64,000 bases of DNA from Streptomyces deccanensis (GCF_022385335.1 NZ_CP092431.1:9982001-10046000); one strand, 5' to 3'. Counted from the stretch's first letter, positions 1-9,138 are shown. Notes: generated by a model not told the origin, from the letters alone. Numbers and translations: made by a program.

Positions 1-1
1 T

Positions 2-100
2 CGTAAGGTCCGTGCCGCTTTCGGCGTGGTGGTGGCGGTCAGCGCAGAGTACGGCTGGTTGGTGACAAGGGAATTCCAGGCACTGTTCGAGGGCGAGTAG
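2..100 (+). CDS. C-terminal end of a truncated gene
   Basis: An open frame enters from the left edge and ends at a TAG at 98-100, giving 32 residues that finish with FQALFEGE. The third positions are mostly G or C, so it looks like real coding sequence. The start and nearly all of the protein lie outside the window and I do not recognise the family. The next gene starts 112 bases later on the same strand. Confidence 0.45.
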   Translation, partial: RKVRAAFGVVVAVSAEYGWLVTREFQALFEGE

Positions 101-212
101 ACGCAGCGTCAAAACGTTGTAGATCCAGTGATAACGACAGTGTCAGGACCCGCTCCGCATTCTGGTGGCGTGATGAGCACGTACGTTGCACCCGAATCGA
201 GAGAACTCCTCC

Positions 213-806
213 ATGGGTAGACCCTTCCGGATTCCCCTCGCCATGGCGGCCGTCGCCCTGCTGGCCGCGCCTGTCCTGACCGGATCGTCACTCACCGGCA
301 CGGCGACGGCGGCGGCGACCACCAACACCACCACGACCACCACCAGAACCACCAACACCACCACGACCGCGGCGGTCACCGCCGAGGCCGCGGCGGACCC
401 CGTCTACGCCCGGCTCTACAACCAGGGCACCGGAAAGTGCCTCGCCGTGCCGGGCCCCAACACGGACGTCGAAGGCGCCGAGCTGATCCAGTGGACGTGC
501 AGCACCAGCGAGACCCAGTACTGGGCGCTCATTCCCGTGACGGGTGGCTACCAGGTGAAGAACCTGGCGAGCGGAAGATGTCTCGCCGTGGCGAGCAACA
601 GCAAGGTCCAGGGCGCCATCTCCGTCCAGTCGACCTGTGACGGCGGTGGCGGCGGCGTGCAGGTCTGGGCACACGACTCCATCGACCGGCTGACGAACGC
701 CAACAGCAAGTTCTGCCTGGCCGTCCTCAGCACCGAAACGGCCAACGGAGTCAAGCCCGCTCAGTGGACCTGCGGCACGAACAAGGATCAGCAATGGCTC
801 TGGTAA
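213..806 (+). CDS. secreted ricin-type beta-trefoil lectin-domain protein
   Basis: Predicted exported carbohydrate-binding protein of 197 residues. I chose the ATG at 213, which gives a typical signal peptide (MGRPFRIPLA then a hydrophobic stretch ending near TATAAA). A threonine/asparagine-rich linker follows (about residues 35-58), then a ricin B-type beta-trefoil. Its three subdomains are marked by paired GKCLAV/GRCLAV/KFCLAV segments and the QxW motifs QYW, QVW and QQW, the last almost at the C terminus. Such modules bind galactose- or xylose-type polysaccharides; here there is no attached catalytic domain. The stop overlaps the start of the sialidase-like gene by 13 bases, so the two are probably co-translated and act together outside the cell. 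An in-frame start at 186 exists but would put charged residues ahead of the signal peptide. Confidence 0.85.
   Translation: MGRPFRIPLAMAAVALLAAPVLTGSSLTGTATAAATTNTTTTTTRTTNTTTTAAVTAEAAADPVYARLYNQGTGKCLAVPGPNTDVEGAELIQWTCSTSETQYWALIPVTGGYQVKNLASGRCLAVASNSKVQGAISVQSTCDGGGGGVQVWAHDSIDRLTNANSKFCLAVLSTETANGVKPAQWTCGTNKDQQWLW
318..368 (+). repeat. in-frame direct repeat coding the Thr-rich linker
   Basis: The 21-base unit ACCACCAACACCACCACGACC occurs at 318-338 and again at 348-368, a 30-base period that keeps frame. It encodes the threonine-rich linker between signal peptide and lectin domain; its length could vary between strains. Confidence 0.7.
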
Positions 807-1969
807 CGGAACAACGTGCCTCGCGACAGCCCCGGCCGGCCCTCCTGGCAGGTCTCCTCGGTCTCGTCGCCGCGCTGCTCGTGACCCTGCTCATCGCCCC
901 GGACCGCGCGTCCGCCGCGAGTATCTCCGCCCCGAAGGTCGCCTACCAGAACACGGCGACCGAGGGCGACGGGCCCCGCACCCCCGACATCATCAGCACG
1001 AGCGCGAACGACGCGGTCGTGGTGTGGCGGGAGGGCACCACCGCCACCGTGATCACCGACACCTCGGGACCCGTCGTGGACCACGGGTACATCCGGTACT
1101 CGTACACCACCGACGGCGGCGCGAGCTGGAGCCGTCCGCAGACGCTGGCGCAGGAGACCAGCGAACACTCCTGGCACTACGTCGAGCTCTACAAGACGGG
1201 CGACCGCATCCTCGCGTACATGGGCAGAACCTCGCCCGCCAACCGCAGAGGCCTGCCGATCGACGCCATCGTCGCCAAGGAGAGCACCGACGGGGGGCAC
1301 ACCTGGCACGACTTCACCGTCAATCTGCCGCTCGCCGACCACGGGAACCTCGCCCTCGCCGGACGTCCGGTCCAGATGGCCGACGGAAGATACGTCATGC
1401 CGGCCTGGTGGACAGGCAGGCAGGTCGGGGCGCTGTACTCCGACAACCTCCGCGACTGGACGGCCGGCACCGCCGCCCCGAACCCGACCGACCACCTGCC
1501 CGGCGAACCGCAGTTGGTCATCTCGCAGGACGACCCGAACAAACTGCTCATGGTCGCCCGCAGCAGTCCCCCTGACGGCACATCACCGACGTTCGCTCTG
1601 ACGGCCACCAGCACGAACGGCGGCGAGTCCTGGAGCAACCTCGCGTTGGACACCAACGTGCCCAACAACGACTCCAAGAGCTACTTCACCAAGGACAGCA
1701 CCGGCCGGTATCTGACCATCTACAACACCGACTCGGACCCGATCCGGCAGGTCCTGAACTACCGGACCAAGAACCCCGGTAGCGCCTGGTCGAGCAGCAA
1801 GCTGTTCGCCAACCCCGCCGGCCCCACCGACCCGACACCGGCCGGCACCGGCGCCGGCTGGGACACCTACCCGATGGGCGACGAGTACGCGCCCGGCAAG
1901 TACTTCATCGTCTGGGAGCACGACACCTCGGCCATCCTGGTGAGCAAGCTCGACATCTCCGACACGTAA
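794..1969 (+). CDS. secreted sialidase-like BNR-repeat protein
   Basis: 391-residue predicted secreted protein. The ATG at 794 is preferred over an in-frame ATG at 764 because it puts a short basic N-region before a hydrophobic core (about residues 16-40) ending in DRASAAS, a good signal peptide. Three Asp-box motifs of the BNR/sialidase beta-propeller are visible: TTDGGASW (105-112), STDGGHTW (164-171) and STNGGESW further on. The fold is therefore a six-bladed propeller of the exo-sialidase superfamily. The true substrate is open: sialidase, exo-arabinanase and other glycan hydrolases share this fold, and I did not locate a full arginine triad. It starts inside the end of the ricin-lectin gene, so a secreted hydrolase and its sugar-binding partner are probably made from one mRNA. 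Confidence 0.8.
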   Translation: MALVTEQRASRQPRPALLAGLLGLVAALLVTLLIAPDRASAASISAPKVAYQNTATEGDGPRTPDIISTSANDAVVVWREGTTATVITDTSGPVVDHGYIRYSYTTDGGASWSRPQTLAQETSEHSWHYVELYKTGDRILAYMGRTSPANRRGLPIDAIVAKESTDGGHTWHDFTVNLPLADHGNLALAGRPVQMADGRYVMPAWWTGRQVGALYSDNLRDWTAGTAAPNPTDHLPGEPQLVISQDDPNKLLMVARSSPPDGTSPTFALTATSTNGGESWSNLALDTNVPNNDSKSYFTKDSTGRYLTIYNTDSDPIRQVLNYRTKNPGSAWSSSKLFANPAGPTDPTPAGTGAGWDTYPMGDEYAPGKYFIVWEHDTSAILVSKLDISDT

Positions 1970-2240
1970 CCCGACCGGCTCCGCCGACCCGGTTGCTTCC
2001 GACGGGAGAGCAGCAGGGTCGGTGGAAGCCCACGAAGCAGTACGGCCCGCTCGCCTGCTCAGCCCGTTCACAGGCCCGGGTCCGGCCATCGCTCGTGCAG
2101 CACCGCCGCCGTTCCTTCGACATTTCACCTCACGGTGTCGCCGGGTCCGAAAACGCCGAAGTCGGTACGGACATGGCTGGTCTCAGAGGTCGTTGAGTCC
2201 GTTTCTGGTAGAGAGCCCCGTCTCTGAGTAGCACCGGACA

Positions 2241-2262
2241 GCGCGGGAGCCCTCGCCCGTGC
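2241..2262 (-). terminator. possible hairpin terminator of the oxidoreductase gene
   Basis: GCGCGGG at 2241-2247 can pair with CCCGTGC at 2256-2262 (seven pairs, one G-T). It abuts the stop codon of the minus-strand gene ending at 2263. There is no T run, as is common in this G+C-rich DNA. Confidence 0.3.
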
Positions 2263-2943
2263 TCAGGCCGTCACCAGTTCCGCCGTAAGGAACCCTTCCA
2301 CGGCCTTTCGCGCGCGGCGGTCGAACTCGGCATACTGCGCCTCGCGCTCGGCTCCCGCAACCGCGTCGCCAACCAGCAGATTGCCCTCGGCATCGATGCG
2401 CTGCGGGCGTTCCTCGGCGTCGGGGAGCAGGGCGACGGAGGAGTAGGAGAATCCGCAGTAATAGGCGATGCCCTCGCTCAGGTTGGTCTCCAGCACGGCC
2501 CGCATTCCCTCTGTGATGGGGTCGTCAGAGGTGGCGCCGGCCAGGCCCAGCCACAGCATGCGCTTGCCCGCGAGGCGGGGCTTGCTGCGGCCGTAGGCGA
2601 ATCCGTAGTTCCACACGCGATCGATCCAGCCCTTGAGGAGGGCGGGCACGCTCTGCCAGTACACGGGGAACACAGCGACGACGACATCGGCGTCGAGAAC
2701 ACGCTGCATATGGGCCTGGACTTCGTCCGAGTACGGCTTCTCCCGGTTGCCCCAGTCCGGCTGGTCCGCCTCGTTCATCCGCGGGTCGAACCCTTCGGCG
2801 TGCAGGTCGAGCAGGTCGACGCGGTATCCGGCGGTCTCGAGTCGCGCGGCGGTACGGCGGGCGGTGTGCGCGGTGAGGGAATCGGCCCGATGGTGTGCGA
2901 TGACCACAAGGGCGGTCCTGGCAGCGCTGCTGCGGTGCGACAC
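2263..2943 (-). CDS. flavodoxin-fold NAD(P)H oxidoreductase
   Basis: 226-residue soluble FMN or FAD oxidoreductase of the NAD(P)H:quinone reductase/MdaB-KefF superfamily, expected to reduce quinones or other electrophiles by two electrons. The N-terminal segment ALVVIAHHRADSLTAH is the phosphate-binding edge of the flavodoxin fold. VFPVYWQSVPALLKGWIDRV is the family signature around the flavin ring. The GTG at 2943 is chosen because AGGAGAAACC lies just upstream; an upstream in-frame ATG at 2988 lacks such a site. It is divergent from an AraC regulator only about 100 bases away, the usual arrangement for a regulator and its target, so induction by a small molecule bound to the AraC cupin is likely (inference). 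Confidence 0.85.
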   Translation of the reverse strand: MSHRSSAARTALVVIAHHRADSLTAHTARRTAARLETAGYRVDLLDLHAEGFDPRMNEADQPDWGNREKPYSDEVQAHMQRVLDADVVVAVFPVYWQSVPALLKGWIDRVWNYGFAYGRSKPRLAGKRMLWLGLAGATSDDPITEGMRAVLETNLSEGIAYYCGFSYSSVALLPDAEERPQRIDAEGNLLVGDAVAGAEREAQYAEFDRRARKAVEGFLTAELVTA

Positions 2944-3047
2944 GGTTTCTCCTGGCTGGTCTCGGTCAGTTCGACCAGTCCAGTACACCCGTGATCAATT
3001 AGATGATCCATGGGAGAAACGCTTCGCCGCATAGGAGTTCGTCTACG

Positions 3048-3992
3048 ATGGCATCCATGGATCCGTTGAGTGCGCTGCTCAGTGGCATCCGGGCCGAGCG
3101 CTCGGTCGTCAGCCACGCCGTGCTGGAAGCGCCCTGGAGCATCCGCTTCGCCGACGGCGCCCCGCTCACGATGGTCAGCGTGTTGCGGGGAGGGGGCATC
3201 CTGCTGCTGCCCGACGGCGCCGAACAAGCGGTCGGCGTCGGCGACACGGCCATCGTGCGCGGCTCCGACACATTTCACCTCGTGGACCAGCCGGCCACCC
3301 TCGACCGCCCACACATCGAGTACGAAATCGCGTGCTTCGCAGCGGATGCCGAATGCACTGCCCAAGACCTCGGCGGCATCCGCTGGGGCAACGAACCGTA
3401 CGGAGCAACCGCACTGATCGTGGGCGCCTACCGCGCGTCGGGCCATCGCCACGAACGACTGCTTCGCGCGTTGCCGCCCGTACTCGTGATCAACGAGGGC
3501 ACAGAGGTCTGCGCCTGGCTGGAGACGGCCGCCGCCGACGCCGCCCTGCGCTCGGCCGGCTCCCAGGCTCTGATGGACCGACTGCTGGACTGGGCCCTGG
3601 TGTGTACGCTGCGTACCTGGTTCGACCGGGCGGGCTCGGAAGCCCCCGACTGGTACCGCGGCCTGGGCGACCCGATCCTCGCCCCCGCCCTCGAAGCCTT
3701 CCACGCCCGGCCCTCCAAGGGATGGACGGTAGAGGCGCTCGCCACCGAATGCGGTGTCTCCCGAGCGCTCTTCGCCAAGCGCTTCACCGAGGTGATGGGT
3801 CGCCCGCCGCTGACCTACCTCACCGAATGCCGTATGGACGAGGCCGAGGCACTCCTGTCCGACACCGACTCCTCCATCGCTCTGATCGCCAAGTCTGTCG
3901 GCTACGCCGATGCCTTCGGCTTCAGCGCCGCCTTCAAACGCCATCGGGGCGTGAGCCCCAGCGCCTTCCGCGCCGCAACAGCCAGCCCCTGA
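3048..3992 (+). CDS. AraC-family transcriptional regulator with N-terminal cupin
   Basis: 314 residues. The N-terminal two thirds is a cupin ligand-binding domain of the AraC_binding/Cupin_6 kind (GGGILLLPDGAEQAVGVGDTAIV around residues 45-70). The C-terminal 90 residues hold the paired AraC helix-turn-helix, with WTVEALATECGVSRALFAKR and the second motif IALIAKSVGYADAFGFSAAF. The ATG at 3048 has AGGAG ten bases upstream; an ATG three codons later is equally possible. It faces the NAD(P)H oxidoreductase across a roughly 100-base divergent promoter region and probably controls it and itself. A short inverted repeat (GATCA, six bases, TGATC) at 2993-3008 lies in that gap. Confidence 0.9.
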   Translation: MASMDPLSALLSGIRAERSVVSHAVLEAPWSIRFADGAPLTMVSVLRGGGILLLPDGAEQAVGVGDTAIVRGSDTFHLVDQPATLDRPHIEYEIACFAADAECTAQDLGGIRWGNEPYGATALIVGAYRASGHRHERLLRALPPVLVINEGTEVCAWLETAAADAALRSAGSQALMDRLLDWALVCTLRTWFDRAGSEAPDWYRGLGDPILAPALEAFHARPSKGWTVEALATECGVSRALFAKRFTEVMGRPPLTYLTECRMDEAEALLSDTDSSIALIAKSVGYADAFGFSAAFKRHRGVSPSAFRAATASP

Positions 3993-4019
3993 AAGGGCGT
4001 TACCTCCCTTCCCTCTTGC

Positions 4020-4480
4020 GATGAGCGGCATGGAGCGAAGCCCCTACTCGCCACCGGTGCCCGGAACGCGATGACCGCCGTGAGTGCGAACGCGACCCAG
4101 CCCCAGGCGAGCAGTGCGTCGATGCGGTGTGGCCATGTGTCGTCGACGCGGAGGATGGATCGTCAGGGGCGCGGATCGTGTCGCCCTGGTAGGTGGTGAG
4201 GGTCAAAGCCAGGTCATGGTCGCCGGGTTCGGCGACCGACACGCTCCATGCCCAGGTGGCGGAGTCGCCGGGGCGGGCAGTCAACGGTCGAGTCCCCGTC
4301 GGCGAGCGGGCGGATGCGTACCGCGTCGCCGTCGGTGGCGGTGAGGCTGGCTCCCAGTGCTCCTCCCACCGGACCGTCTATCGCCATCTTGGCTGCCCCT
4401 GGGAGGAGAACCGCACCCGTCGAGCTTCGCGATGGATGCGAATGCGTCTCCCTGCGGCAGGAGTGGTGTACAGGTCATGA
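4020..4480 (-). pseudogene. frameshifted remnant of a membrane protein
   Basis: Three pieces of one protein can be read on the minus strand only by changing frame. They are GGALGASLTATDGDAVRIRPLADGD (about 4270-4390), then PGDSATWAWSVSVAEPGDHDLALTL (about 4180-4270), then HRIDALLAWGWVAFALTAVIAF (about 4050-4130), the last a clear transmembrane helix. The order suggests an extracytoplasmic beta-rich domain followed by a C-terminal membrane anchor. At least two frameshifts break it. I do not know the function of the ancestor. Confidence 0.5.
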
Positions 4481-4719
4481 GGCTGCGCATTCCCCGTACG
4501 GGGCGCTGTCCTGCTCGCGCTCGCGGTGTTGTCTCTATGGCTCGTGGAGCCATGAGGTGTGGTCGGGACGTGGACGGAGGATGTCGACGTAGAGCCTCCA
4601 GTCGATGACGCCGGTAAGTACGAACTGGCGAGCCCGATGTCGCATCTCGGTGCTTGTCTGCACTTCACTCGCAAAGTGAACGCCCCGGGTGCGGGCGCCG
4701 GGTAAAGGGGTCGCGGCCG

Positions 4720-5562
4720 GTGATCTGCCTCTGCAGACTGTGGCTCGTGGAGCGCTTGGTGGAGATCGCGAATCGGCTGGTCGGTGTCAGCGGCGTCGTC
4801 GCTGTGTGTCTGGGAGGGAGCCGGGCAACCGGTATGCACAGCCCCGATTCCGACTACGACCTGGGCCTGTACTACCGCCTACCACTGGATACCGCTGCCC
4901 TGCGTGTGCTCGCGGCCGAGCTGACCGGTGACCCGGTGGAGGTGACCGAGCCGGGCGGCTGGGGACCGTGGGTGGACGGTGGCGGCTGGCTGATTATCGA
5001 CGGTCACCGCGTCGACTGGATCTATCGCGACCTGGACCGAGTGCACCGCATCTGGCAAGAGTGCAGCGCTGGGCAGTTCGAGATCGGTGCCCAGCCCGGC
5101 CATCCCCTGGGGGTGTACTCACACGCCTATGCCGGTGAAGTGGCCCTGGGCCGTGTCCTCGCCGACCCCAGTGGCGAGCTTCAAACCCTGCAGAAGCAGA
5201 CCCGCCTCTATCCCGAGCCGCTGCGCCAAGCGCTTATCGACAACGCGCAATGGGAGGCGCCGTTCATCCTGGCCGGCGCCCGCAAAGGGGCAGCTCGTGG
5301 TGACGTCTTTCATGTCGCTGGCTGTCTCTTCCGCGCGGTCGGACTCCTCGTGCATGCCCTCCACGCCCATGCCAGGAGTTGGGTGCTCAACGAGAAGGGA
5401 GCGGTTCGGTCCGCAGGAGAACTCGCTGTCGCCCCTGCGGACTTCGCCGGACGGGCTCACGCGCTGTTCTCCACGCTCGGCACCACTCCGGACACGCTCA
5501 CTGCCGCCCTCGACGAGGCCGACAGGCTGGCCTCCGAGGTGTGCCATGTACTCGCACGGTGA
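4720..5562 (+). CDS. nucleotidyltransferase-domain protein (Pol beta superfamily)
   Basis: 280 residues. The minimal nucleotidyltransferase signature is clear near residues 25-46: GGSRATG, then SDYDLGLYY with the two catalytic carboxylates (DxD type) in the second part. A third acidic position is plausible in the DWIYRDLD segment. The remaining 180 residues are helical and may bind substrate. The ATP-dependent transfer of a nucleotidyl group to a small molecule, RNA or protein is known for the superfamily; the acceptor here is unknown. The GTG at 4720 follows AAAGGGG nine bases earlier; a later GTG at 4747 is an alternative. It stands alone between a degraded membrane gene and another remnant. 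Confidence 0.8.
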   Translation: MICLCRLWLVERLVEIANRLVGVSGVVAVCLGGSRATGMHSPDSDYDLGLYYRLPLDTAALRVLAAELTGDPVEVTEPGGWGPWVDGGGWLIIDGHRVDWIYRDLDRVHRIWQECSAGQFEIGAQPGHPLGVYSHAYAGEVALGRVLADPSGELQTLQKQTRLYPEPLRQALIDNAQWEAPFILAGARKGAARGDVFHVAGCLFRAVGLLVHALHAHARSWVLNEKGAVRSAGELAVAPADFAGRAHALFSTLGTTPDTLTAALDEADRLASEVCHVLAR

Positions 5563-5711
5563 CCAGGACCACCACGGTCGGGCTCGCGATCAAGGAGACA
5601 GTTAAGCCCAGAGGCGCATTCCTGCAGCGATCGGGTGGATGAGGGGCGCAGATCCATCGCACGAGGCGACGAATGGAGCCACGACCTCAAGGCAGTGGCT
5701 GCGGGCAGGGG

Positions 5712-6010
5712 CTACTCGCGGCAGTGACGGCGCAATTCCTCCCACTCGAAGCGCGCGTCTTCGTCGCGGGCTGGCGCTGACGCCGATGACCGACGCTCGC
5801 TGGTCGCGCCTGGAGACGAGCCCCAGATCCGGCGTACCCGTTCGGCGGTGGCGTCGCGCCCACCGATCGCCAGCCGGGTCCTGTCGGCGCTGTAGGCGAC
5901 CACGAACCCCTGACCGCGGACAGCAGGACGTACGGCACCCCGCCGAGTCCGGGGCCATGGCATGGGCGGCCAGCGCGTACACCACGCCCCGTGCCACAGG
6001 CCGCCGAGGG
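5712..6010 (-). pseudogene. fragmented gene cut off near the IS630 end
   Basis: On the minus strand GVVYALAAHAMAPD, GVPYVLLSAV and QGFVVAYSADRTRLAIGG occur one after another but in different frames, ending in a TGA at 5712. They read like one conserved protein with at least two frameshifts. Its upstream part is missing where the IS630-type transposase begins at about 6020. The family was not recognised. Confidence 0.4.
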
Positions 6011-6039
6011 TGACGAGGACGGTTACTGACTTCGGCTCG

Positions 6040-6650
6040 TCAGGGTGACGCTGGTTCGTCGAGGGCCAGGCCGGTGCCCGCTATGAAGCCGTCGAGGATG
6101 CCGGACCGGTACTGAAGGCGCTTGAGCCGGTTGCGTACGAGTGCTTCGAGCCGGTCGAGGGCAACGACTGCGAGGTTGGCCAGGCTGTGCTTGACGTGCG
6201 CCCATACCCACTCGACCGGGTTGAGGTCGGGTGAGTAAGCGGGCAGCAGGAATACCGTCAGCCACTCACGCTCGGCGATCAGCTCGCCCATGGCGCGGGA
6301 GACGTGGGTGTTCAGGCGGTCCCACACCAGCACGAGGGGCGCCTTGACGAGCTGGTGGACGCCGTCGATCAGCGCGATGAAGTCCCGCTCGCCCATGCTG
6401 CGACGTTTGCCTTTGCCCGCTCGGTGGGTGCGCAGGCGGTGGCACAGCCGGGTCCGGGAGCCGGGCCGCATGGCAATCATCCCGGCCACGGACAGTCGGC
6501 CCGAGCGTCGTCCGCTCACCGTCACCTGCGGGGTGTGGCCGCGCCGGCCCCAGGTGCGCCCCCTGGGCGGTCGGCGGGTGAAGCCTGCCTCGTCCTCGAA
6601 GCAGATGTAGCCCCCACAGGCCGCCCGGACTCTTTTACCTCCGCCCAGGT
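6040..6650 (-). pseudogene. IS630-family transposase, 5'-truncated
   Basis: The C-terminal DDE_3 domain of an IS630/Tc1-like transposase. All three catalytic acids are present in recognisable context: CFEDEAGF (first D), LVLVWDRLNTH (second D) and SPDLNPVEWVWAH (E). The N-terminal helix-turn-helix domain is gone because an IS3 element starts at 6654, and the missing part is not found on the other side of that IS3 copy. The open frame runs on artificially into IS3 sequence. It cannot make a complete transposase. Confidence 0.85.
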
Positions 6651-6691
6651 CGCGGGCCTTCCCCCGCGGAGGTGGACACGCGTCGGGGTGG

Positions 6692-7591
6692 TTATGCGGC
6701 CAGCGTGAGCTTATCGGACTCCTGCCGGTGCTGATTTTCGTAGGCCATGGGGCTGAGGTGTCCGTTGGCGGAGTGCCTGCGGCGGGTGTTGTAGCGGGTG
6801 AGCCACCGGAAGACGGTCCGTCGGCACAGTTCCGCTCCCGGGTAGTGGTGGGCGCCGCGCAGGGTCTCGCGCTTGAGGGTGGCGTGGAAGCTCTCGCAGG
6901 CGGCGTTGTCGGCGGAGGTGCCGACCGAGCCCATGGACTGGGTGACCCCCAACTCGCCGCACAAGTCGGCGAATTCACGCGATGTGTACTGGGCGCCGTG
7001 ATCGGAGTGGAAGATCGCGCCGCTCAGACCGCCGCGGGTGGCGGCTGCCATGTGCAGGGCGTCGGCGACGAGTTCGGTGCGCATGTGGGCGGCGATGGAC
7101 CAGCCGACCACCCGGCGGCTGAAGCAGTCCAGGACAGTGGCCAGATAGAGGAAGTCGCCGTCCCCGGTGGGAAGGTAGGTGATGTCGCCCATGTACTTGA
7201 TCCCGGGCGCGGGGGCGGTGAAGTCCCGCTGGAACAGGTCCGGGACCGGTGTCACCGACGGCTCCGGGATCGTGGTGCGGACCCGTCTTCGCAGGCGTAT
7301 GCCCGCTATGGAGAACTTGCGCATCACGCGGGCCACCCGTTTCTCATTGATCTTGCGGCCCTCGGCACGGAGCTCGGCGGTGATCCGCGGGGAGCCGTAG
7401 GCACCGTCGGAGTCGGCGTGGACGGCGCGGATCTGTTCGGCCAGGGCCCGGTCGGCGGCCTGCCGCGCGGTCCGCGCGTCGGCCGCGTCCCGCCACTTGT
7501 AGTAGCTGGAACGGTTCACGCCCAGCACCTGGCACAACCGCTTCACGCCGAAGGCGTCCCGGTGGTCGTGGACGAACTGGAAGCGGTTCAC
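6692..7591 (-). CDS. IS3-family transposase OrfB (DDE integrase core)
   Basis: 299 residues starting at a GTG at 7591 that overlaps the orfA stop by four bases (GTGA). An N-terminal HTH_21 region (VKRLCQVLGVNRSSYYKWRD, residues 15-34) precedes the rve integrase core. The catalytic acids lie in MGDITYLPTGDG, FHSDHGAQYTS and NAACESFHATLKRE. In the family OrfB is normally translated as an OrfAB fusion through -1 frameshifting; the reading frames here fit that arrangement. The protein is identical, as far as I can compare by eye, to the C-terminal part of the fused transposase in copy 2. Confidence 0.9.
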   Translation of the reverse strand: MNRFQFVHDHRDAFGVKRLCQVLGVNRSSYYKWRDAADARTARQAADRALAEQIRAVHADSDGAYGSPRITAELRAEGRKINEKRVARVMRKFSIAGIRLRRRVRTTIPEPSVTPVPDLFQRDFTAPAPGIKYMGDITYLPTGDGDFLYLATVLDCFSRRVVGWSIAAHMRTELVADALHMAAATRGGLSGAIFHSDHGAQYTSREFADLCGELGVTQSMGSVGTSADNAACESFHATLKRETLRGAHHYPGAELCRRTVFRWLTRYNTRRRHSANGHLSPMAYENQHRQESDKLTLAA

Positions 7592-7944
7592 CAGTTCGTC
7601 TCGCCGGCGAAATACTTGGCCGCCTTGCGCAGGATGTCCCGCTCGGTGGCCAGCTTCCGTTCGCTCGCCTCAAGCTCGGCCACCCGGGCCTCCAGCTGCC
7701 GGATCCGCTCGTCCGGGTCGGCGGACGGTGCCGGCTGTCCTGCCCGGGCCGGCGCTGCCCCACCTGACCGAGCGGCCGCGGGGGCGACGCCGCGACGCTC
7801 CCGGTCCCGCAGCACCCACTCACGCAGCGTCGCCCTGTTGATGCCCAGGTCAGCGGCGATGCTCTTGTAGGTCGCCCCGGGCGTGGACTCGTACAGGGCC
7901 ACGGCATCGGCCTTGAACTCGTCCGAGTAGTCCTTCATCGCCAT
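7588..7944 (-). CDS. IS3-family OrfA (helix-turn-helix/leucine zipper)
   Basis: 118 residues from an ATG at 7944 preceded by GGAAGCGAGA; a GTG 57 bases further upstream is also in frame. It has an HTH_Tnp_1 domain (KSIAADLGINRATLREWVL), an alanine/proline linker, and a heptad-type coiled coil (IRQLEARVAELEASERKL) used for dimerisation. It ends in KYFAGETNW, a common end for OrfA of this group, immediately before the orfB start. In copy 2 this end is altered so that OrfA and OrfB are one protein. Confidence 0.85.
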   Translation of the reverse strand: MAMKDYSDEFKADAVALYESTPGATYKSIAADLGINRATLREWVLRDRERRGVAPAAARSGGAAPARAGQPAPSADPDERIRQLEARVAELEASERKLATERDILRKAAKYFAGETNW

Positions 7945-8102
7945 CGGCGGTGTTCTCGCTTCCTCCGGATCAAGCAGATCCAGTATCAGCGTGTCCACCA
8001 CTCAGGGGGAGGCCCCTATCTCACACGCCATGGACTACCGACAACACCGCACCCACATCGGCAAGTTCAGCAAACATCACCCTAACGAGCCGAGATCAGT
8101 AA

Positions 8103-9138
8103 CGAGTTGGTGCGTGATAGCGGGTGAGGCGTCGTGCCTGGCCGGTGGCATGATCCGTCTGTGACGATCATGGTCAATCGGGCGGTGCTGGCCCACCGGC
8201 TGTTCACAGGGATCTCTCGGCGTCACCTCGCCTGCCTGATCGAGGAGTTGGCGGTGCCGTGGCAAGCCGGAGTCGAGGGTCGTCGCCATGCTGCACGAGG
8301 TGGGGCCAGGAAGCGGGCAGCGGGAGCCGGCGCCCGCCACCAGCTGGTCTTCGTCGACCGGCTGGTGGCCACACTGATCCATCTACGGCACGACCTGCCG
8401 CACTCAGTCCTGGGGCTGCTGTTCGGTGTCGACCGTTCGACCATCACCCGTGCGATCGCAGAGATACGTACGCTCCTGGCCACGCGGGGTGCGCGGTCCC
8501 CGACCGCCCCAGCCTGCGACTTCGGACATTGGCGGACGTCTTCGCCTACGCCCAGGCCGAGGGCATCGAGCTGCGCCTGGATGCCACTGAGATCCAGGTC
8601 CGCCGACCACCGGCCTAGCCGCGGCGGACGGCGCGCATTCGTCTCCGGGAAGAAGAAGCAGAACACCATGAAGGCCACCGTCATCGCCGACTGGCGGGGC
8701 CGCACGTTATGGACCGACACCCTGCGGCCTGGTCGTATGCACGATGCCACGGCCGCCCGCAACGAGGGCATCGCCGTCTGCTTCCAGCACTTCCCCGACG
8801 TCGAGGTCCTCTTGGACGACGGCTACCTCGGCCTGAGCCGCGACCACCGCGGACAAGCCATCACCCCACCCAGAAAACCCCGGCCCGGAGCACTGCCCGG
8901 CAGAGTCCAGCAGTGGGAACGCGACCGCCACGAACACTCCTCCGACCGCATCACCGTCGAACATGCCCTCGCCGACCACAAACGCTGGAAACAACTGACG
9001 CGCTGGACCCACCGCCGCGACTGCCTGCCCGACACCTACCGCGCCATTGCCAGCCTCGTCTCCGACCGCACCATCAACGTCTGAGTACAGGTCACGCCCA
9101 GGCCAAACACGCCTCACCCGCTATCACGCACCAACTCG
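8103..9138 (+). mobile_element. IS5-family insertion sequence (1036 bp)
   Basis: Perfect terminal inverted repeats of about 30 bases: CGAGTTGGTGCGTGATAGCG onward at 8103-8132 and its complement at 9109-9138. A 3-bp target duplication, TAA, is seen at 8100-8102 and 9139-9141, showing a simple insertion event. One transposase gene fills the element. It lies 86 bases right of IS3 copy 1. Confidence 0.9.
8161..9084 (+). pseudogene. IS5-family transposase with compensating frameshifts
   Basis: The open frame is continuous but its middle is translated in the wrong frame. Up to about 8485 it reads as a normal helix-turn-helix region (VLGLLFGVDRSTITRAIAEI). From about 8486 to 8615 the family sequence (LRTLADVFAYAQAEG, LRLDATEIQVRRP) sits in another frame. 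After that the original frame resumes with FVSGKKKQNTMKATVIAD and DDGYLGL. A one-base loss in the GGGG run near 8487 and a one-base gain near 8616 explain this. The out-of-frame part contains the first catalytic aspartate (LDATE), so the product should be inactive. A sequencing error is the alternative. Confidence 0.8.

Larger units (their letters stand above)
6654..8016 (-). mobile_element. IS3-family insertion sequence, copy 1 (1363 bp)
   Basis: The ends are imperfect inverted repeats: GGGCCTTCCCCCGCGGAGG at 6654 and, reading inward from 8016, GGGGCCTCCCCCTGAGTGG, both continuing into GTGGACACG-type sequence. It carries the usual orfA and orfB, the latter in the -1 frame. Flanking triplets are CGC on the left and TAT on the right, so no target duplication is present. 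Together with the truncated IS630 gene on the left this points to a deletion or recombination next to the element. It is almost identical to the copy at 14819-16182. Confidence 0.9.

Noticed and set aside
2775..4031. A 418-codon open frame antisense to the AraC gene
   Set aside because: It is a shadow of the AraC reading frame: its composition is the expected complement and it contains no recognisable domain, unlike the plus-strand product.
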